Origin: Mycobacterium sp. DL440
GTDB taxonomy: Bacteria; Actinomycetota; Actinomycetes; Mycobacteriales; Mycobacteriaceae
Reading direction: 5' to 3'
Assembly (NCBI RefSeq): GCF_011745145.1
Contig: NZ_CP050191.1
Location: forward strand, 4,481,327 to 4,545,326
DNA: 64,000 bases
Shown here: positions 11,299 to 24,284 of the stretch, one piece after another
Layout: every line of letters starts with the position of its first letter
Position numbering within the stretch: position 1 is the first letter of the stretch
Notes under the pieces: model-generated
Databases searched by the model: none
Seen by the model: only the letters and a program-made list of their open reading frames with translations
Told to the model about the DNA's origin: nothing
Position numbers and translations under genes: made by a program

Positions 11299-12111
11299 AT
11301 GTGGGGCTCGTTGGTAGTACTAGCACTTTTGACCACGATCAATCCGGTGCGCCTCGGAATCATCCTCTTGGTGCTCTCGCGGCCACGACCCGTGCAAAAT
11401 CTGCTCGCTTACTGGGCGGGCGCAGTGCTGATAGGAATGGCCAGCCTCGTCATTCCACTCATCGTGCTCCACTCCACTCCGGCGTCCTCCGCATTCGCGA
11501 GGAAATTTGCGCACCCCACCGCGGACCCGCTCACCCAGCGCATCACAATCGGCCTGGGCGTACTTCTGCTGGCGATCGCCGCATTCATGGTGGCCCGCAA
11601 CTTGTTGCGCAAACCCGCCGCCGTAGGTAGTCATCGGAGGCCGACGGGAGACGGCGTTGGCACCACCTCCACACTCGTGGATGATGCGGGCGCGCCACCG
11701 GCCATCACAAAGCTGTTGTACTCCAGCCCGGCCGACTCCGATGCCGATCCAAAATCTCCGCGGTTGCTCGGCCGAATCCGCGAAGCCTGGCAGAACGGGT
11801 CACCCTGGATCCCCTTCGTCATCGGGATCATCGTGGTCCCACCACTCGACGGGATTCTGTTCGCCCTGGCCATCGTCGTCGCGTCAGGCGCGTCGTTCCA
11901 GGTCCAGTTGATCGCACTGATCGCATTCGTCTTCGGCGTACTTCTGGTGGAAGAGTTCATTCTCGTCAGCAATGCAATCGCACCGGCGAAAACCCAAGCG
12001 ACACTGCGCAAACTGCATGAATGGGCCAGCGCCCATCGTCAGACGTTCGCGGCCGCCATCTGCGCAGTGGTCGGGGCCTCCCTGGTACTCCGGGGCTTGG
12101 GCGGCCTCTGA
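11299..12111 (+). CDS. gap: Gap/Sap-family integral membrane protein
   Basis: This 270-residue membrane protein has about six hydrophobic segments (roughly 1-25, 38-60, 80-100, 170-190, 193-218 and 250-268) and a polar cytoplasmic loop at about 102-165. The opening LALLTTINPVRLGIILLVLSRPRP and the later block FVIGIIVVPPLDGILFALAIV match the mycobacterial Gap (GPL-addressing protein) and Sap (sulfolipid-addressing protein) family. Those proteins are required to bring GPL or sulfolipid to the cell surface; they are not enzymes of assembly. The ribosome site AAGGTAGG precedes the ATG. The gene converges on the NRPS gene, with 43 bases between the stops. Together with MmpS/MmpL it forms the export half of the locus. 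Confidence 0.88.
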   Translation: MWGSLVVLALLTTINPVRLGIILLVLSRPRPVQNLLAYWAGAVLIGMASLVIPLIVLHSTPASSAFARKFAHPTADPLTQRITIGLGVLLLAIAAFMVARNLLRKPAAVGSHRRPTGDGVGTTSTLVDDAGAPPAITKLLYSSPADSDADPKSPRLLGRIREAWQNGSPWIPFVIGIIVVPPLDGILFALAIVVASGASFQVQLIALIAFVFGVLLVEEFILVSNAIAPAKTQATLRKLHEWASAHRQTFAAAICAVVGASLVLRGLGGL

Positions 12112-12154
12112 TCCGAGCCGCTGGCGATCCAGGCCGACGCGCCCTGGCCGTGGC

Positions 12155-15100
12155 TTAACTACAATCGCGCAATTGATCACCGTACTGGCTCAACGAATCT
12201 GCTGCCAGCATCTCGTAATGCGTGCAGTCCACTGAAAATGTGCTGACTCGACCCGAAACGTAGGGGCGCCAACTCCTCAGCAGCAGTTGCGGATTCATCC
12301 GGTTGCGGAACATTCGCCACCGCGACTCCGGTGCGGAGTCACCGAGTCTGCCGTTCACATGTTGCCGAGCGGAGAACAGTGCCATGTCCCCGTCGAACAC
12401 CTCAGGTGTGTGATTGCGGTAGAGCGATTGATTCGCAATGACGCTTCGAACCATGAATTCCAGCACCGCCTGAGGTGGTAATGCGAGTTCCGAATTCTGC
12501 TGCCGGATCAGCTCTTCAGCTTTCGGCCTGGTAAGGAGCATCGATTTCATCGGGACCCGTACCCGATTCGCCAGCAGCAGACGTTCCAGCACCAGACTCT
12601 GGGCCACCGCTGGGTTCTGTTCCAGAGTCTTGTTGGCGATGAAACCGCCGACGACCTTGTTACTGACCGGCGCAGGGTCCAGGAGGACAAGGCTTTGGAT
12701 GTCGCAACCACGGTGTTGTAGTTCGATCGCCAGTTCATGCGCGACGGCCCCTCCGAACGACCAGCCGAGAATCCGGTAGGCGCCGTGCGGTTGGACAGTC
12801 TGCAGCCTGTCGGCGTAGCACTTCGCCATGTCACGGATACTGACCGGGTCACTTTCTCCATCCCCCGACATCTGGTTGATACCGATGATCGGACAATCCA
12901 GATACGCAGCCAGGGCGCGATATGACCAGCTCAGCCCGAATACATCGTGGATACACCAGATCGGAGTGCCGTTTCCTTCTTGAAGGACTTCCACGGGGAC
13001 GACTTCAGTCGCGTTGTCATGCCTGCCGATCTGCCGGCTGAGGCTTCGCACGGACGGCGCGAGGAACAAGGACCGCACCGCCAGATCGGCATCCAATGAT
13101 TGGTTTATCACGGCGACAACCCGCATGGCAGACAACGAATCTCCACCCAGGTCGAAGAACGAATCATCCACGCCGACCCGCTCCAGACCGAGAACCTGGG
13201 CATAGATATCGGCGAGGACCTTCTCAGCCTGAGTCGTGGGTGCGCGGTATCCGTCGCTGAGGTCGGTGTAGCCGGGTGCGGGCAGAGCGCGTGTGTCGAG
13301 TTTGCCGTTCACCGTCAACGGCAGTGCGTCAAGGGCCATGACCACGGCGGGCACCATGTAGGTCGGTAACCGCTTGGCCAGCTCAGCCCGCACATCCGTC
13401 AATTCCGCTGAGCCAGTGACATAGCCGATCAGGCGCTTGTCGCCGGCGCCGTCTTCTCGAGCGATGACCACCGCCTGCTCGACCCCGTCGATTTCAGCAA
13501 GCGCGGCGCGCACCTCTGCCAGTTCGATTCGATACCCGCGGATCTTGACCTGCTCGTCAGAACGACCGACATACCTGAGTTGCCTGTCGGAGCCCCAGCG
13601 CACCAGGTCGCCCGTACGGTACATCCGTGCCCCCGGCGCACCGAAAGGACATGCCACAAATCGAGACGCGGTCAGACCGGTGCGGCGCCAGTATCCGGTC
13701 GTCACCGCACCGCCGGCCACGTACAACTCGCCTGTCACCCCCGGGGGCACCGGACGCAGCCACGTATCCAGGACGAACATGGCCGCCCCGGGCAGGGGTG
13801 AGCCGATCGGCGCACCTCTGCCCGCAGTCAACGGTGCGCTCATCGCGACCCACACGGTCGTCTCGGTCGGGCCGTACGCATTGATCATCACTCGTCCGTA
13901 GGACCATTGATCCACGACGTCTGCCGGGCACGCCTCGCCGCCCACCAGTACGGCGGCCGATTCCAGAGCGCCCGGCGAGATTGCCTGCAGGGCTGAGGGT
14001 GTCAGGCTCACCACCGTTGCGCTTTCCGCCAGCAGCAGTGCCTCGAGGTCCTGCGGTGAGCGAGTCACGTCTTCAGGCACTACTAGCAACCGCCCACCGT
14101 GCAGCAGTGCGCCCCAGATCTCCCACACCGAGAAGTCGAACGCGTAGGAATGGCACTGAGTCCAGGTCTGACCAGGTGAGAGATCCAGGCCGACATCGAG
14201 TGCGCCGAACAGCCCGATAACGTTGCGATGAGTTACCGCAACTCCTTTCGGTCTGCCGGTCGTACCCGAGGTGTAAATGAGGTAGGCGATGTCATCGGCG
14301 GCCGGCGCGGACAACCCAGTGCACGGGTAGTTCTCGATCGCCGGGTCATTGATGTCAATGACGTCCATCCCCTGGCCGTCCAGCCGGCCCGCCAGCGCAG
14401 CTGTCGTCACCGCGACAATCGGCGCGGCATCAGCCACCACGAACTCAATCCGCGCATCAGGATGCAGCGGGTCGATCGGCAGATAGGCGGCTCCGGCTTT
14501 CAGTACCGCCAGCAGCGCCACAATCGCCTCCGCGCTGCGCGAGAACAACAGTGCGACGTGCTGTCCGGGACCCACTCCGTGACCAACCAGACTGTGCGCC
14601 AGCCGGTTCGACGCTCGATCCAACTCCGAATAGCTCATGGACCGGCCGTCGAAGGTCAACGCCGCCGATTCCGGTGCCCGCTGCACGCGCTGGGCGAACG
14701 CATCCGGTACCGATACGCACGGCGATTCTTGCCGGTCCAGCAGCGCCCGATTGCCAGCCTGGTCCAAACAGGTGCGCTCGTCGCGATCCAGTAGATCCAC
14801 CGACGAAAGCCTGCGCGTCGGGTCCGCAGTCATGGCCGTGAGGACGCGTTGCAGCCGATCGATCAGCGTCTTGATAGTCGACTCATCGAATACGTCGGTC
14901 CGATACTCCATCGACCCGCTGATGCCGGCAGAATCGCCCGCCCGGGTCCAGCGTTCTGCCAGCGAGAGCACCAAGTCCATCCGAGCGGTGTGCGTGTCGG
15001 CGGCCAGCGGGGTGACCTGCAGGTCACCGAACCTCAGATCCTCGACGACACCCTCTGTCGGGCGCGCGAAGTTCTGCCAGGCCAACATCACTTGCACGAC

Positions 15101-18100
15101 AGGATGGTGTGCCAGGGTGCGGGTGGGGTTGATGCGGTCGACGAGCACCTCGAAGGGCACATCCTGATGCTCGTAGGCAGCCATGCTGCGTTCCCGCACC
15201 TGACCGACCAACTCGGCGACTGTGGGGTCACCGGCAACATCGACCCGTAACACCAGCGTGTTGATGAATACGCCCACCAGATCACCGAGAGCCGGATCAT
15301 CACGCCCGGCGATCGGAAAACCGACTGCCACATCGGTATTGGCGCTGAGGCTCGCCAGCAGCACGGCGAGCGCCGCCTGGACAACCATAAAGTTCGTGGC
15401 GTTGTTATCGCGAGCCACCGCACGCAGCCGGTCCTGGAGCTGCGCCGGCCAGTTCAGCTCCACACTGGCGCCGCGATAGTCGGCTGCCGGCGGGTAAGGC
15501 CGGTCCGTGGGCAACTCAAGCCGCTCGGGCAACCCCGCCAACTCGTTTTCCCAGTATGCCAATTGGGCCGCGATCGGGCTTTCGCCATCAGTCAGATCAC
15601 CCAACTGTTCGCGTTGCCACAACGTGTAGTCGACATACTGCACAGGCAACGGCACCCACCGCGGTTGGGCTCCGCGAGACCGACTCTCATAGGCAACGTT
15701 CAGATCTGCGATCAGCCGGGCCATCGACCAGCCGTCCGCCGCGATATGGTGCACCACGGCACCAAGCACATACTCATCTGCAGCGAGCTTGAACAGGCGT
15801 GCAACGAAGGGAATCTCGGCGGCCAGATCGAAACAATGCCGCACAGTTGCACCGACCGCCTCGCGCAGTTGATCTGAGGACCAGCCGACCACGTCAACGA
15901 CCTGCCAACCGAAATCTGCGTGCTCGGACGGCACCACCACCTGCTGCGGCACTCCGTCCACCGCGGGGAATATTGTCCGCAAGCTCTCTTGCCGGGCAAC
16001 CACATCGACAAGGGCTGCCCGTACGGTGCCAGGATCCAGCTGGCCACGTAGCCGCACCACCACCGGAATGTTGTAGATCGGCGACGGCCCATATAGCTGT
16101 TCCAGGAACCAGAACCGACTCTGCGCGAAGGACAACGGAACCGTTGCGGGCCGCGGCCCAGCGACCAAGGGCTTACGTGCACTTCCGTTCGCGCCGATGC
16201 GCGGCGCCAATTGGGCAACCGTCGGCGTCTCGAACAACATGCGCACGGCGATCTGTGCGTCCAGGGACTTGTTCGCAGCGGCGACCACCCGCATCGCTGA
16301 CAGAGAGTCGCCGCCCATGTCAAAGAACGAGTCGTCGACACCCACGCGCTCGACCCCGAGCACCTCGGCATAGATCCCGGCAAGGATTTCCTCGACAAGT
16401 GTGGCCGGGGCTCGGTACGGCGCCGCCTTGTACTCGGGTGCCGGCAGCGCGCGGGTGTCGAGTTTCCCGTTCGATGTCAGTGGCAGCGCTTCCACCACCA
16501 TCAGCGCCGCCGGAACCATGTAAGCCGGCAGTCGCGCTGCCAGCGCACCTAGCGTCCGGTCGGGGTCCACGGCGCCGGGGACTGATTCGACGACGTAGCC
16601 GACCAGACGTCTGTCGCCCGGATTGTCCTCGCGGACCACCACAGCCGCTTGGTCTATCCCATCCAGATCGGCCAAGGCGGTTCGGATCTCACCGAGTTCG
16701 ATGCGGTAGCCGCGGATCTTGACCTGCTCATCGGCGCGCCCCAGGTAGCGCAACTGTCCGTCGGCGGCCCAACACACCAGGTCCCCGGTGCGATACATCC
16801 GGGTTCCGGATCCCCCGAAGGGGCAGGCCACGAACCGTGACCCGGTCAACGCGGACCGGCCCATGTATCCGCAAGCCACACCCCGACCTGCCACATACAA
16901 CTCTCCGACCACCCCGGCGGGCACCGGGCGCAACCATGGATCGAGCACGAACAATGCCGATGTGGACACCGGCCCACCGATCGGGACAACTCCGGTGCCT
17001 GCCGTCAGCGCTGTGCTCATCGACGCGTAAACCGTCGCCTCAGTAGGGCCGTAGGCGTTGATCACCACGCGCCCTGGTGCCCAGCGGTCCACCACGTCAC
17101 CCGGACAGGATTCACCGCCCAGGAGCAGCGCTGTCGTTTCGAGGCCGTCGGGCGAGAGCGCCGCCACGGCCGACGGGGTCTGAGTCAGCACATTGACGTG
17201 CTCTGCGACCAGCATGTCGTGGAACATCTCCGGTGATCCGGCGATGTCTTCGGGCACCACGACCAGCCGTCCGCCGGTCAGTAGCGCAGCCCAGATTTCC
17301 CACACCGAGAAGTCGAACGCATACGAGTGGCATTGTGTCCAGACCTGATTCGTCGGCAGGGCAGCAGGCATCGAGACGGCGAGGTGGGTGAGGTTTTGAT
17401 GCGTGATCCCCACCCCCTTCGGGGTGCCGGTGGTACCCGAGGTGTAGATCAGGTAGGCGATCTCGTCGGCCGCGGGTGCAGGCAAGCCCGTGTTCGGGTA
17501 GCCGTCGATGCGGACGTCATCGATGTCGATGACCAAGAGATCGGCTCCGTCGAACCGGTCCTGGTGCGCTGCGGAGCTGATCACGGCGCTCGGAGCGGCA
17601 TCGGCGAACATAAACGCAATGCGTGAGTCCGGATGAGCGGGGTCCATCGGCACGTACGCCGCCCCGGCCTTGAGCACCGCCAGCATCGCCACGATCGCTT
17701 CGGTGCATCGGTTGAACAGCAACGCCACATTCTGTCCGTGCCCTACACCACCGCTGACGAGTAAGTGCGCCAACCGATTCGATGCCTCGTCGAGTTCTCG
17801 GTAAGACATCGACCCACCTTCGGAGGTCACCGCCAACGCCTGCGGGGCGCGTGCCACCTGTTGGGCGAACACCATCGGCACAGACGCCGGTGCGGTGGAT
17901 CGGGTGAGCGCTGCGCGGTTGCCGATTTCCGTCAGTCGGTCGCACTCTCCGCCGGCGAGCACGTCCACCGACGAGATCCGCAGCGCGGCATCGGTGGTCA
18001 CTGCCGCCACCACCCGCTGTAACCGCTCGATCAACGTTTCGATGCCCGCCGCGTCGAACACGTCGGTGCGGAACTCCACCGAACCGACGATGCCGTCGGG

Positions 18101-21100
18101 TTCTCCGACCCCGGTCCACCGTTCTTCGAGGGAGAACGCCAGGTCCATGCGGGCTGTCTGGGTCTCGGCGGGCAGTGGATTCACTCGCAGGCCACCCAGG
18201 AGCGGCTCAGCTGCCGGCTCACCGCCATCTGTTCCCGCGAGGTTCTGCCACGCCAGCATCACTTGGACCAGCGGGTGGTGGGTCAGGCCCCGTATCGGGT
18301 TGAGCCGATCGACGACCACTTCGAACGGCACGTCCTGGTGCTCGTAGGCGGCCAAGCTACGCCGGCGCACCTGAGCGATGAGCTCCTCGATGGTGGGATC
18401 GGCGTCGAGTTCGACCCGGAGCACCAACGTGTTGACGAAGAAGCCCACGAGATCGTCGAGCGCCGGATCGCACCGTCCGGCGATCGGGAAGCCCATTGCC
18501 ACATCGCTACTCGCGCTGAGTTTCGACAGCAGTAACGCCAATGCGGCCTGCACCACCATGAAACTGGTCGCATTGTGTTCACGCGCTGCACGCGCTATCT
18601 GCTGCTGCAACTCAGCCGGCCACGCCACCGCCACGCTGGCTCCGCGATAGTCGGCCACCGGCGGGTATGGCCGGTCGGTGGGTAGTTCCAACCGCTCGGG
18701 CAGCCCGGCCAACGCCTGCTCCCAGTAGGCCAACTGCTTGCCGATGCGGCTGTCACCGTCGGCCACCTCGCCCAGGTGATCGCGCTGCCACAGTGTGTAA
18801 TCCACGTACTGCACCGGCAACGGCTTCCAGTCCGGAGCTTGCCCGGCACATCTGCTGAGATAGGCCACACCGAGATCGCGGACCATCGGCGCGATCGACC
18901 AGCCATCAGCAGCGATGTGATGGATCACCGCCACCATCACATGTTCACTCTCGCCCACGCGGAGAAGCGTTGCACACAAGGGTATTTCGGCCGATAGATC
19001 GAAACAGTGCCGTACTGTTTCGTCGACGGCCTCGCCGAGTCTCTGGGCCGGCCAACCGCGGGCATCAATCACTTGCCAACCGAATCTGGCTTGCTCCGCA
19101 GGCATCACGATCTGCTGGGGCAATCCATCGGGCGCTGCGTACAGCGTGCGCAGGATCTCATGGCGCCCCACCACGTCGGCAAACGCCGCCCCGAGCGCGT
19201 CGGTGTCCAGCTCCCCGCCTATCCGGTACGCGGTGGGCATGTTGTAGACCGGTGACGGGCCTTCCAATTGATGCAGGAACCACAATCGCTGTTGGGCATA
19301 GGACAGCGGCACGACCACGGGCCGCTCTTGGACCCTCAAGGGCGCGCCCGCCCGCTCCCCGGCATAACCGGTGATCCATTCCGACAACCCGGCGACGGTG
19401 GGCGCGTCGAACACCACACGGACTGCGATGTCCACGTCCAGACTGGTGTTGATCGCGTTGATCAGCCGCATGGCTTTCAGTGACTCTCCGCCCAGGTCGA
19501 AGAACGAGTCGTCGACGCCAACGCGCTCCAGCCCCAGCACCTGGGCGTAGATGCCGGCCAGGATCTCCTCGGTGGCCGTACTCGGCGCCCGATAGCTGTC
19601 GACGTCGATGTACTCCGGCGCCGGCAGCGCCCGCCTGTCGAGTTTCCCGTTGACTGTCAACGGTATTGCGTCTACCACGACCACGGCTGCCGGAACCATG
19701 TACCCGGGCAATCGCTGCGCGAGCAAGGCACGGACAGCGGCCGGATCCGCGGTGCCCGTGACATAACCGACCAGCCGTTTGTCGCCGGGCCGGTCCTCAC
19801 GGGCCACGACTGCGGCCTGATTGATCTCATCCAGGTCAGCCAGGGCAGACTGGATTTCACCCAATTCGATCCGATAGCCCCGGATCTTGACCTGCTCATC
19901 AGCGCGGCCGAGATATTGCAACTGCCCGTCCGCACCCCAACGGGCCAGGTCCCCGGTGCTGTACATTCGCGCTCCGGCATCACCGAAGGGGCACGCCACA
20001 AACCGCGAAGCCGTCAACCCTGCCCGGCGGATGTATCCGAACGCCACACCACGTCCCGCCACGTACAACTCCCCCACCACGCCCGGCGGGACTTCCCGAA
20101 GCCACCGATCCAGCACGAACACGGCAGCTCCCGGCACCGGCACACCGATCGGCACCACTCCTGTATTGGGCTGCAACGGGGCGCTTATCGTGGCGTACAC
20201 CGTCGCCTCGGTCGGCCCGTAGGCGTTGATCATCACCCGCCCGGAGTCCGCCCATTCATCCATCACCTCAACGGGGCAGGCCTCACCGGCCACCACCAAC
20301 GCCGCCGACTCCAAGCCCCTCGGTGAGAGCATCCCCACCGCAGACGGAGTTTGACTCAGAACACTGACCTCGTGCTCGATCAGCAGCGTGTGGAACTCTG
20401 CCGGTGAGCTCGCCACCGCTTCGGGGACGATCACCAGCCGACCACCGTGCAGCAGCGCGCCGAAGATCTCCCACACCGACACATCGAAGGAATAGGAATG
20501 CCACTGTGCCCAAGCCCGCGGCGACAGATGGTCGTCGAGGGATGCCAGCAGCTGAGTGACGTTCTGATGAGCGACCGCGACCCCCTTCGGCACACCCGTG
20601 GTCCCTGAGGTGTAGATCAGGTAGGCAAGATCGTCAGGAGCAGCTACGGGCAGCGGCGTGAAGGATTGCGCGGCAATGCGTGGGTCAGCGATATCGATCA
20701 CGGTCACGCCACAGCCGTTCAGTCGCCCAGCCAGACCGGCAGTGGTCACAGCGGCGACCGGTTCGGAATCAGCAAGCATGAACCGGATCCGTGCGTCGGG
20801 GTGCATCGGATCGATCGGCACGTACGCCGCACCCGACTTCAACACCGCAACGATCGACACAATCGCTTCAGCACAACGGGAGTACAGCAACGCCACACAC
20901 TTGCCGGGCCCGGCGCCGAGACCCACCAGCCACTGCGCCAAATGATTCGATGCCTGGTCCAACTCGCGGTATGTCTGTGTGTGGTCCCCGCACACCAGTG
21001 CCACGGCATCGGGTGTGGACGCCACCTGCTGCGCGAATCGCACGGGCACCGACACTGCCGGAGCTCCGGTTCTGGTCAAAGCTGCGCGGTTGCCGACCTC

Positions 21101-24100
21101 GTCCAACCGGGCATGGTCGACGATGTCCAACACGTCGACCGACGACAACGTCCTGGCCGGGTCTGTCGTGAATGCCACCAGCACCCGCTGCAACCGCTCG
21201 GCCAACACCTCGATGCTGGTCGCATCGAACACGTCGGTGCGGTACTCCACCATCCCAGAGATACCCGCAGGCGCACCGTCGTCGCCGAAGCACTCGCCCA
21301 GCGAGAACACCAAATCCATACGCGCTGTGGAGGTTTCCGCCGTCAAAGGTCTGGCCTGGACATCACCCAACACCGAGTCAGCAGCAGCACCGTTGGCCGG
21401 CCGGGTGAAGTTCTGCCAGGCCAGCATCACCTGAACCAACGGGTGATGGGCCAGCGATCGAGTCGGCTGGAGCCGATCCACCAGTACCTCGAACGGCACA
21501 TCCTGGTGCTCGAGCGCGGCCAGGCTGCGCTGCCGCACCTGCTCCAGGACCGCTCCGACGGTGGGATCACCGTCCAGATCCACCCGCAGCACCAATGTGT
21601 TGACGAAGAACCCCACCACCTGATCGAGCGCGGCATCACCACGTCCCGCGATCGGAACTGCCACGGCCACATCAGAAGTCGCGCTGAGCTTCGACAGCAA
21701 CACGGTGAGCGCGGCCTGCACCACCATGAAGCCGGTCACGCCATGGCCATGCGCCACCCGCGTCAGTTGCTCCTGTAGCTCGGCAGGCCACTCCACTGCC
21801 ACGCTGGCACCGCGGTGGTCGGCCACCGGCGGATAGGGACGGTCGGTAGGTAGCTCCAGGCGTTCTGGTAGCCCGGCCAATGCCTGCTCCCAATACGCCA
21901 CCTGCCCGGAGATGCGACTGTCCGGATCACCCAGCGCACCCAGATGCCCGCGCTGCCACAGGGTGTAATCCACATACTGCACCGGCAACGGCGCCCAGTC
22001 CGGCGCATTGCCCCCGCATCGCGCGGCATAAGCTCTGCCCAGATCTGCCACCAACGGTGCGATCGACCAACCATCCGCCGCGATGTGGTGCACCACCGCC
22101 ACCAACACATATTCATCGGCATCGACCCGGAAAAGAGTCGCTCGTAAAGGAATCTCGTTGGCGAGATCAAACGACTGTGCTAACGCCTCCCCGATAGCCT
22201 CCGGCAGCCGGCCGTCGGACCATCCGCCGGCCTCAACCACCTGCCAACCGACGTCGACTTGGTCTACCGGAATGACCCGCTGCCGAGGAACTCCTTCGAC
22301 CGCGGGAAACACCGTTCGCAGAGACTCATGGCGCTCCACCACATCGACCAGGGCTTGGCCGAGCGCAGCGACATCCAACCAACCACTTATCTGGTAGGCC
22401 ACCGGCATGTTGTAGATCGGTGACGGCCCCTCAAGCTGATCCAGGAACCACAGCCGCTGCTGGGCGTATGACAATGGAATGACCGCCGGGCGTTGTTGGG
22501 CCACCAACGGCTCCCGCCGACCTGAACTCTCGCCGGCACGCGCCGCAAGCTCTGCCACCGAAGGTGTCTCGAACACCGCCCGAACCGCCAGATCAGCACC
22601 CAAACTGGCATTGATCCCATTGATCAACCGCGTCGCCGACAACGAATCCCCACCCAGGTCGAAGAACGAGTCATCCACCCCAACGCGCCCGAGACCGAGA
22701 ACCTGCGCGTAGATCCCGGTCACGATCTCCTCGCTGGGAGTGCTCGGAGCCCGATAACGATCGACATCGAGATATTCCGGCGCCGGCAACGCTCGGCGGT
22801 CGAGCTTGCCGTTGACCGTCAATGGCAGGGTGTCCAGCACGACCACCGCGGTGGGCACCATGTAGCCGGGCAACTGTTGTCCCAACGCCGCACGGACTGC
22901 GCCTGGATCAACGTTCGCTCCGACCAGTTCGGTCACATACCCGACAAGGCGCTTGTCCCCCGGCTCCGGATCGGTAACAAATGCAACCAGAATCCTCTGC
23001 AAACGCTCCGCCAGATCAGTGACGTCGAAACTGGAGAACGGTTGACCCTTACCCATCGTGCTGAGGACCAATTCATCCCCGGCACTGGAGAAGACCAGAC
23101 CGAAGCCGCCGACAACACCGGCATTGGTCAACGACGCCGAAGCCTCCGCACCACCGAAGTCCAACGTGAACGTAGACGGAAGGAAGTTGACACTCACCCG
23201 ATTCGCCATCTGACCCGCCACCCGCGGGTTGATCTTGCGCTCTAGTGCGTGTACCGGAAAGCGCTGATGCTTCAGGGCTTCCTGTATGTGGCTCTCGACA
23301 TCGTCGATGAATTCGGAGATCGACGTTGCGGGTGAGGCTTTCACCACCAGCGGCACCACGCCGGCCACCATGCCGGGCAGCGTCCGCGACTCTGGACTTA
23401 CGCGCCGGCTGACCGGGAAGTCGAGCACGACGTCCGAGCCCTCAGCACACCACCCACGCACCAGCAAGGCACAAGCCGCGGTGATGACCGATGAACGAGC
23501 AACATTCTTCGACCGTGCCAGTATGTCGACTTGGCGCAGTACCTCCGAGTCGAATTGCGCTGAGGCAGAATACCAATGCTCCTCAGCGTCATCGACGGAT
23601 TCAGTCTGCCAAGAGTTCGGGCCGGCTTCCGGTGGAAGATTCCCAGTCCAGTAGCCGTGGTCGTCGAGATACTCGCTGGAGGCTTCGTACTTCGACTCGT
23701 TGTCGATCAGATCGGCCAGCGATCCGAAGATCGGCGGGGGTATGGGTGCACCGGAGAAAACTGCGGAGTACACCGACGCGAGCCGAGACCCCACCAGCGC
23801 AATCCCGGTCCCGTCGAGCACGATGTGGTGACAGCACGCGATCAGGAAATGTTCATCGTCCCGTGTCTGGAACAGTGCAAATCTGAACAGCGGTCCGGCG
23901 AAAGACATTGGCGTGCGCTGGACGGAGGCCGCCATGTCACGGGCCTCTGCCACGGGATCGGACGCGCTGCGCAGGTCGTAGAAGGCCAACTCCACATCCG
24001 GGTGGTCGACCGCCTTTTGGTAGACCTGCCCATCCACCTCGAAGAAGGTGGCTCTGAGCGGCTCAGCCTCTCGCACCACTCGATGGATCGCCCACTCGAG

Positions 24101-24238
24101 GGCGTCGCGGTCGAGCGCGCCCGCGATTTTCACGAACAGACCGAGTAACCACTCCGTGCCGGATTCGGCCACGTCGTGCGCAAGCCAAATATCGAGCTGT
24201 GCGCGTGTTACCGGCAGCGACTGTTGATCAAGCTGCAT
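12155..24238 (-). CDS. Four-carrier NRPS: C-(A remnant)-T-(C-A-T)x3-TE
   Basis: This 4027-residue synthetase is read as follows. Starter C 1-425 has HHIVLDG at 137-143. An A-domain C-terminal remnant occupies 426-485. T1 carries Ser532. C2 (HHIAADG 717-723), A (YTSGTTG from 1209) and T Ser1586 form module 2. C3 (1773-1779), A (from 2265) and T Ser2645 form module 3. C4 (2830-2836), A (from 3322) and T Ser3701 form module 4. The TE spans 3745-4027 with GWSFGG (Ser3827), Asp3854 and His4007. Specificity codes read from the alignment are DVWSVAAVYK, DFWSLGAVYK and DFWSLGAVWK. The first has aromatic-type features; the other two share D, F, W, G, V and K with the Thr code but match no textbook entry. 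No epimerization domain is present. The start ATG has GGAGAG before it and lies 46 bases after mbtH. I infer an acyl-tripeptide product. Confidence 0.96.
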   Translation of the reverse strand: MQLDQQSLPVTRAQLDIWLAHDVAESGTEWLLGLFVKIAGALDRDALEWAIHRVVREAEPLRATFFEVDGQVYQKAVDHPDVELAFYDLRSASDPVAEARDMAASVQRTPMSFAGPLFRFALFQTRDDEHFLIACCHHIVLDGTGIALVGSRLASVYSAVFSGAPIPPPIFGSLADLIDNESKYEASSEYLDDHGYWTGNLPPEAGPNSWQTESVDDAEEHWYSASAQFDSEVLRQVDILARSKNVARSSVITAACALLVRGWCAEGSDVVLDFPVSRRVSPESRTLPGMVAGVVPLVVKASPATSISEFIDDVESHIQEALKHQRFPVHALERKINPRVAGQMANRVSVNFLPSTFTLDFGGAEASASLTNAGVVGGFGLVFSSAGDELVLSTMGKGQPFSSFDVTDLAERLQRILVAFVTDPEPGDKRLVGYVTELVGANVDPGAVRAALGQQLPGYMVPTAVVVLDTLPLTVNGKLDRRALPAPEYLDVDRYRAPSTPSEEIVTGIYAQVLGLGRVGVDDSFFDLGGDSLSATRLINGINASLGADLAVRAVFETPSVAELAARAGESSGRREPLVAQQRPAVIPLSYAQQRLWFLDQLEGPSPIYNMPVAYQISGWLDVAALGQALVDVVERHESLRTVFPAVEGVPRQRVIPVDQVDVGWQVVEAGGWSDGRLPEAIGEALAQSFDLANEIPLRATLFRVDADEYVLVAVVHHIAADGWSIAPLVADLGRAYAARCGGNAPDWAPLPVQYVDYTLWQRGHLGALGDPDSRISGQVAYWEQALAGLPERLELPTDRPYPPVADHRGASVAVEWPAELQEQLTRVAHGHGVTGFMVVQAALTVLLSKLSATSDVAVAVPIAGRGDAALDQVVGFFVNTLVLRVDLDGDPTVGAVLEQVRQRSLAALEHQDVPFEVLVDRLQPTRSLAHHPLVQVMLAWQNFTRPANGAAADSVLGDVQARPLTAETSTARMDLVFSLGECFGDDGAPAGISGMVEYRTDVFDATSIEVLAERLQRVLVAFTTDPARTLSSVDVLDIVDHARLDEVGNRAALTRTGAPAVSVPVRFAQQVASTPDAVALVCGDHTQTYRELDQASNHLAQWLVGLGAGPGKCVALLYSRCAEAIVSIVAVLKSGAAYVPIDPMHPDARIRFMLADSEPVAAVTTAGLAGRLNGCGVTVIDIADPRIAAQSFTPLPVAAPDDLAYLIYTSGTTGVPKGVAVAHQNVTQLLASLDDHLSPRAWAQWHSYSFDVSVWEIFGALLHGGRLVIVPEAVASSPAEFHTLLIEHEVSVLSQTPSAVGMLSPRGLESAALVVAGEACPVEVMDEWADSGRVMINAYGPTEATVYATISAPLQPNTGVVPIGVPVPGAAVFVLDRWLREVPPGVVGELYVAGRGVAFGYIRRAGLTASRFVACPFGDAGARMYSTGDLARWGADGQLQYLGRADEQVKIRGYRIELGEIQSALADLDEINQAAVVAREDRPGDKRLVGYVTGTADPAAVRALLAQRLPGYMVPAAVVVVDAIPLTVNGKLDRRALPAPEYIDVDSYRAPSTATEEILAGIYAQVLGLERVGVDDSFFDLGGESLKAMRLINAINTSLDVDIAVRVVFDAPTVAGLSEWITGYAGERAGAPLRVQERPVVVPLSYAQQRLWFLHQLEGPSPVYNMPTAYRIGGELDTDALGAAFADVVGRHEILRTLYAAPDGLPQQIVMPAEQARFGWQVIDARGWPAQRLGEAVDETVRHCFDLSAEIPLCATLLRVGESEHVMVAVIHHIAADGWSIAPMVRDLGVAYLSRCAGQAPDWKPLPVQYVDYTLWQRDHLGEVADGDSRIGKQLAYWEQALAGLPERLELPTDRPYPPVADYRGASVAVAWPAELQQQIARAAREHNATSFMVVQAALALLLSKLSASSDVAMGFPIAGRCDPALDDLVGFFVNTLVLRVELDADPTIEELIAQVRRRSLAAYEHQDVPFEVVVDRLNPIRGLTHHPLVQVMLAWQNLAGTDGGEPAAEPLLGGLRVNPLPAETQTARMDLAFSLEERWTGVGEPDGIVGSVEFRTDVFDAAGIETLIERLQRVVAAVTTDAALRISSVDVLAGGECDRLTEIGNRAALTRSTAPASVPMVFAQQVARAPQALAVTSEGGSMSYRELDEASNRLAHLLVSGGVGHGQNVALLFNRCTEAIVAMLAVLKAGAAYVPMDPAHPDSRIAFMFADAAPSAVISSAAHQDRFDGADLLVIDIDDVRIDGYPNTGLPAPAADEIAYLIYTSGTTGTPKGVGITHQNLTHLAVSMPAALPTNQVWTQCHSYAFDFSVWEIWAALLTGGRLVVVPEDIAGSPEMFHDMLVAEHVNVLTQTPSAVAALSPDGLETTALLLGGESCPGDVVDRWAPGRVVINAYGPTEATVYASMSTALTAGTGVVPIGGPVSTSALFVLDPWLRPVPAGVVGELYVAGRGVACGYMGRSALTGSRFVACPFGGSGTRMYRTGDLVCWAADGQLRYLGRADEQVKIRGYRIELGEIRTALADLDGIDQAAVVVREDNPGDRRLVGYVVESVPGAVDPDRTLGALAARLPAYMVPAALMVVEALPLTSNGKLDTRALPAPEYKAAPYRAPATLVEEILAGIYAEVLGVERVGVDDSFFDMGGDSLSAMRVVAAANKSLDAQIAVRMLFETPTVAQLAPRIGANGSARKPLVAGPRPATVPLSFAQSRFWFLEQLYGPSPIYNIPVVVRLRGQLDPGTVRAALVDVVARQESLRTIFPAVDGVPQQVVVPSEHADFGWQVVDVVGWSSDQLREAVGATVRHCFDLAAEIPFVARLFKLAADEYVLGAVVHHIAADGWSMARLIADLNVAYESRSRGAQPRWVPLPVQYVDYTLWQREQLGDLTDGESPIAAQLAYWENELAGLPERLELPTDRPYPPAADYRGASVELNWPAQLQDRLRAVARDNNATNFMVVQAALAVLLASLSANTDVAVGFPIAGRDDPALGDLVGVFINTLVLRVDVAGDPTVAELVGQVRERSMAAYEHQDVPFEVLVDRINPTRTLAHHPVVQVMLAWQNFARPTEGVVEDLRFGDLQVTPLAADTHTARMDLVLSLAERWTRAGDSAGISGSMEYRTDVFDESTIKTLIDRLQRVLTAMTADPTRRLSSVDLLDRDERTCLDQAGNRALLDRQESPCVSVPDAFAQRVQRAPESAALTFDGRSMSYSELDRASNRLAHSLVGHGVGPGQHVALLFSRSAEAIVALLAVLKAGAAYLPIDPLHPDARIEFVVADAAPIVAVTTAALAGRLDGQGMDVIDINDPAIENYPCTGLSAPAADDIAYLIYTSGTTGRPKGVAVTHRNVIGLFGALDVGLDLSPGQTWTQCHSYAFDFSVWEIWGALLHGGRLLVVPEDVTRSPQDLEALLLAESATVVSLTPSALQAISPGALESAAVLVGGEACPADVVDQWSYGRVMINAYGPTETTVWVAMSAPLTAGRGAPIGSPLPGAAMFVLDTWLRPVPPGVTGELYVAGGAVTTGYWRRTGLTASRFVACPFGAPGARMYRTGDLVRWGSDRQLRYVGRSDEQVKIRGYRIELAEVRAALAEIDGVEQAVVIAREDGAGDKRLIGYVTGSAELTDVRAELAKRLPTYMVPAVVMALDALPLTVNGKLDTRALPAPGYTDLSDGYRAPTTQAEKVLADIYAQVLGLERVGVDDSFFDLGGDSLSAMRVVAVINQSLDADLAVRSLFLAPSVRSLSRQIGRHDNATEVVPVEVLQEGNGTPIWCIHDVFGLSWSYRALAAYLDCPIIGINQMSGDGESDPVSIRDMAKCYADRLQTVQPHGAYRILGWSFGGAVAHELAIELQHRGCDIQSLVLLDPAPVSNKVVGGFIANKTLEQNPAVAQSLVLERLLLANRVRVPMKSMLLTRPKAEELIRQQNSELALPPQAVLEFMVRSVIANQSLYRNHTPEVFDGDMALFSARQHVNGRLGDSAPESRWRMFRNRMNPQLLLRSWRPYVSGRVSTFSVDCTHYEMLAADSLSQYGDQLRDCS
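22786..22963 (-). other. Remnant of a deleted adenylation domain inside NRPS module 1
   Basis: Residues 426-485 of the NRPS correspond only to the C-terminal subdomain of an A domain ([10 protein letters not shown] to TVNGKLDRR, including the A10 Lys). In modules 2-4 about 460 residues separate the end of C from [10 protein letters not shown]; here TDP runs straight into PGDK. The frame is intact, so it looks like an in-frame deletion. T1 directly after it is complete. Confidence 0.88.
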
Positions 24239-24284
24239 CGGACTCTCCCACCGCAGTTTTTCGGCCCCCCGCGCCTGCTATTTG

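Noticed and set aside
13437..13901. Plus-strand frames throughout the NRPS gene
   Set aside because: They recur at matching places in each module, as expected from antisense reading of repeated domains, and have no independent support.
12155..24238. Epimerization domains in the NRPS
   Set aside because: After every carrier domain the sequence goes straight to a C domain ([12 protein letters not shown] or the variant [12 protein letters not shown]), and the HH motifs are all of the condensation type, so D-amino acids are not predicted from this protein.
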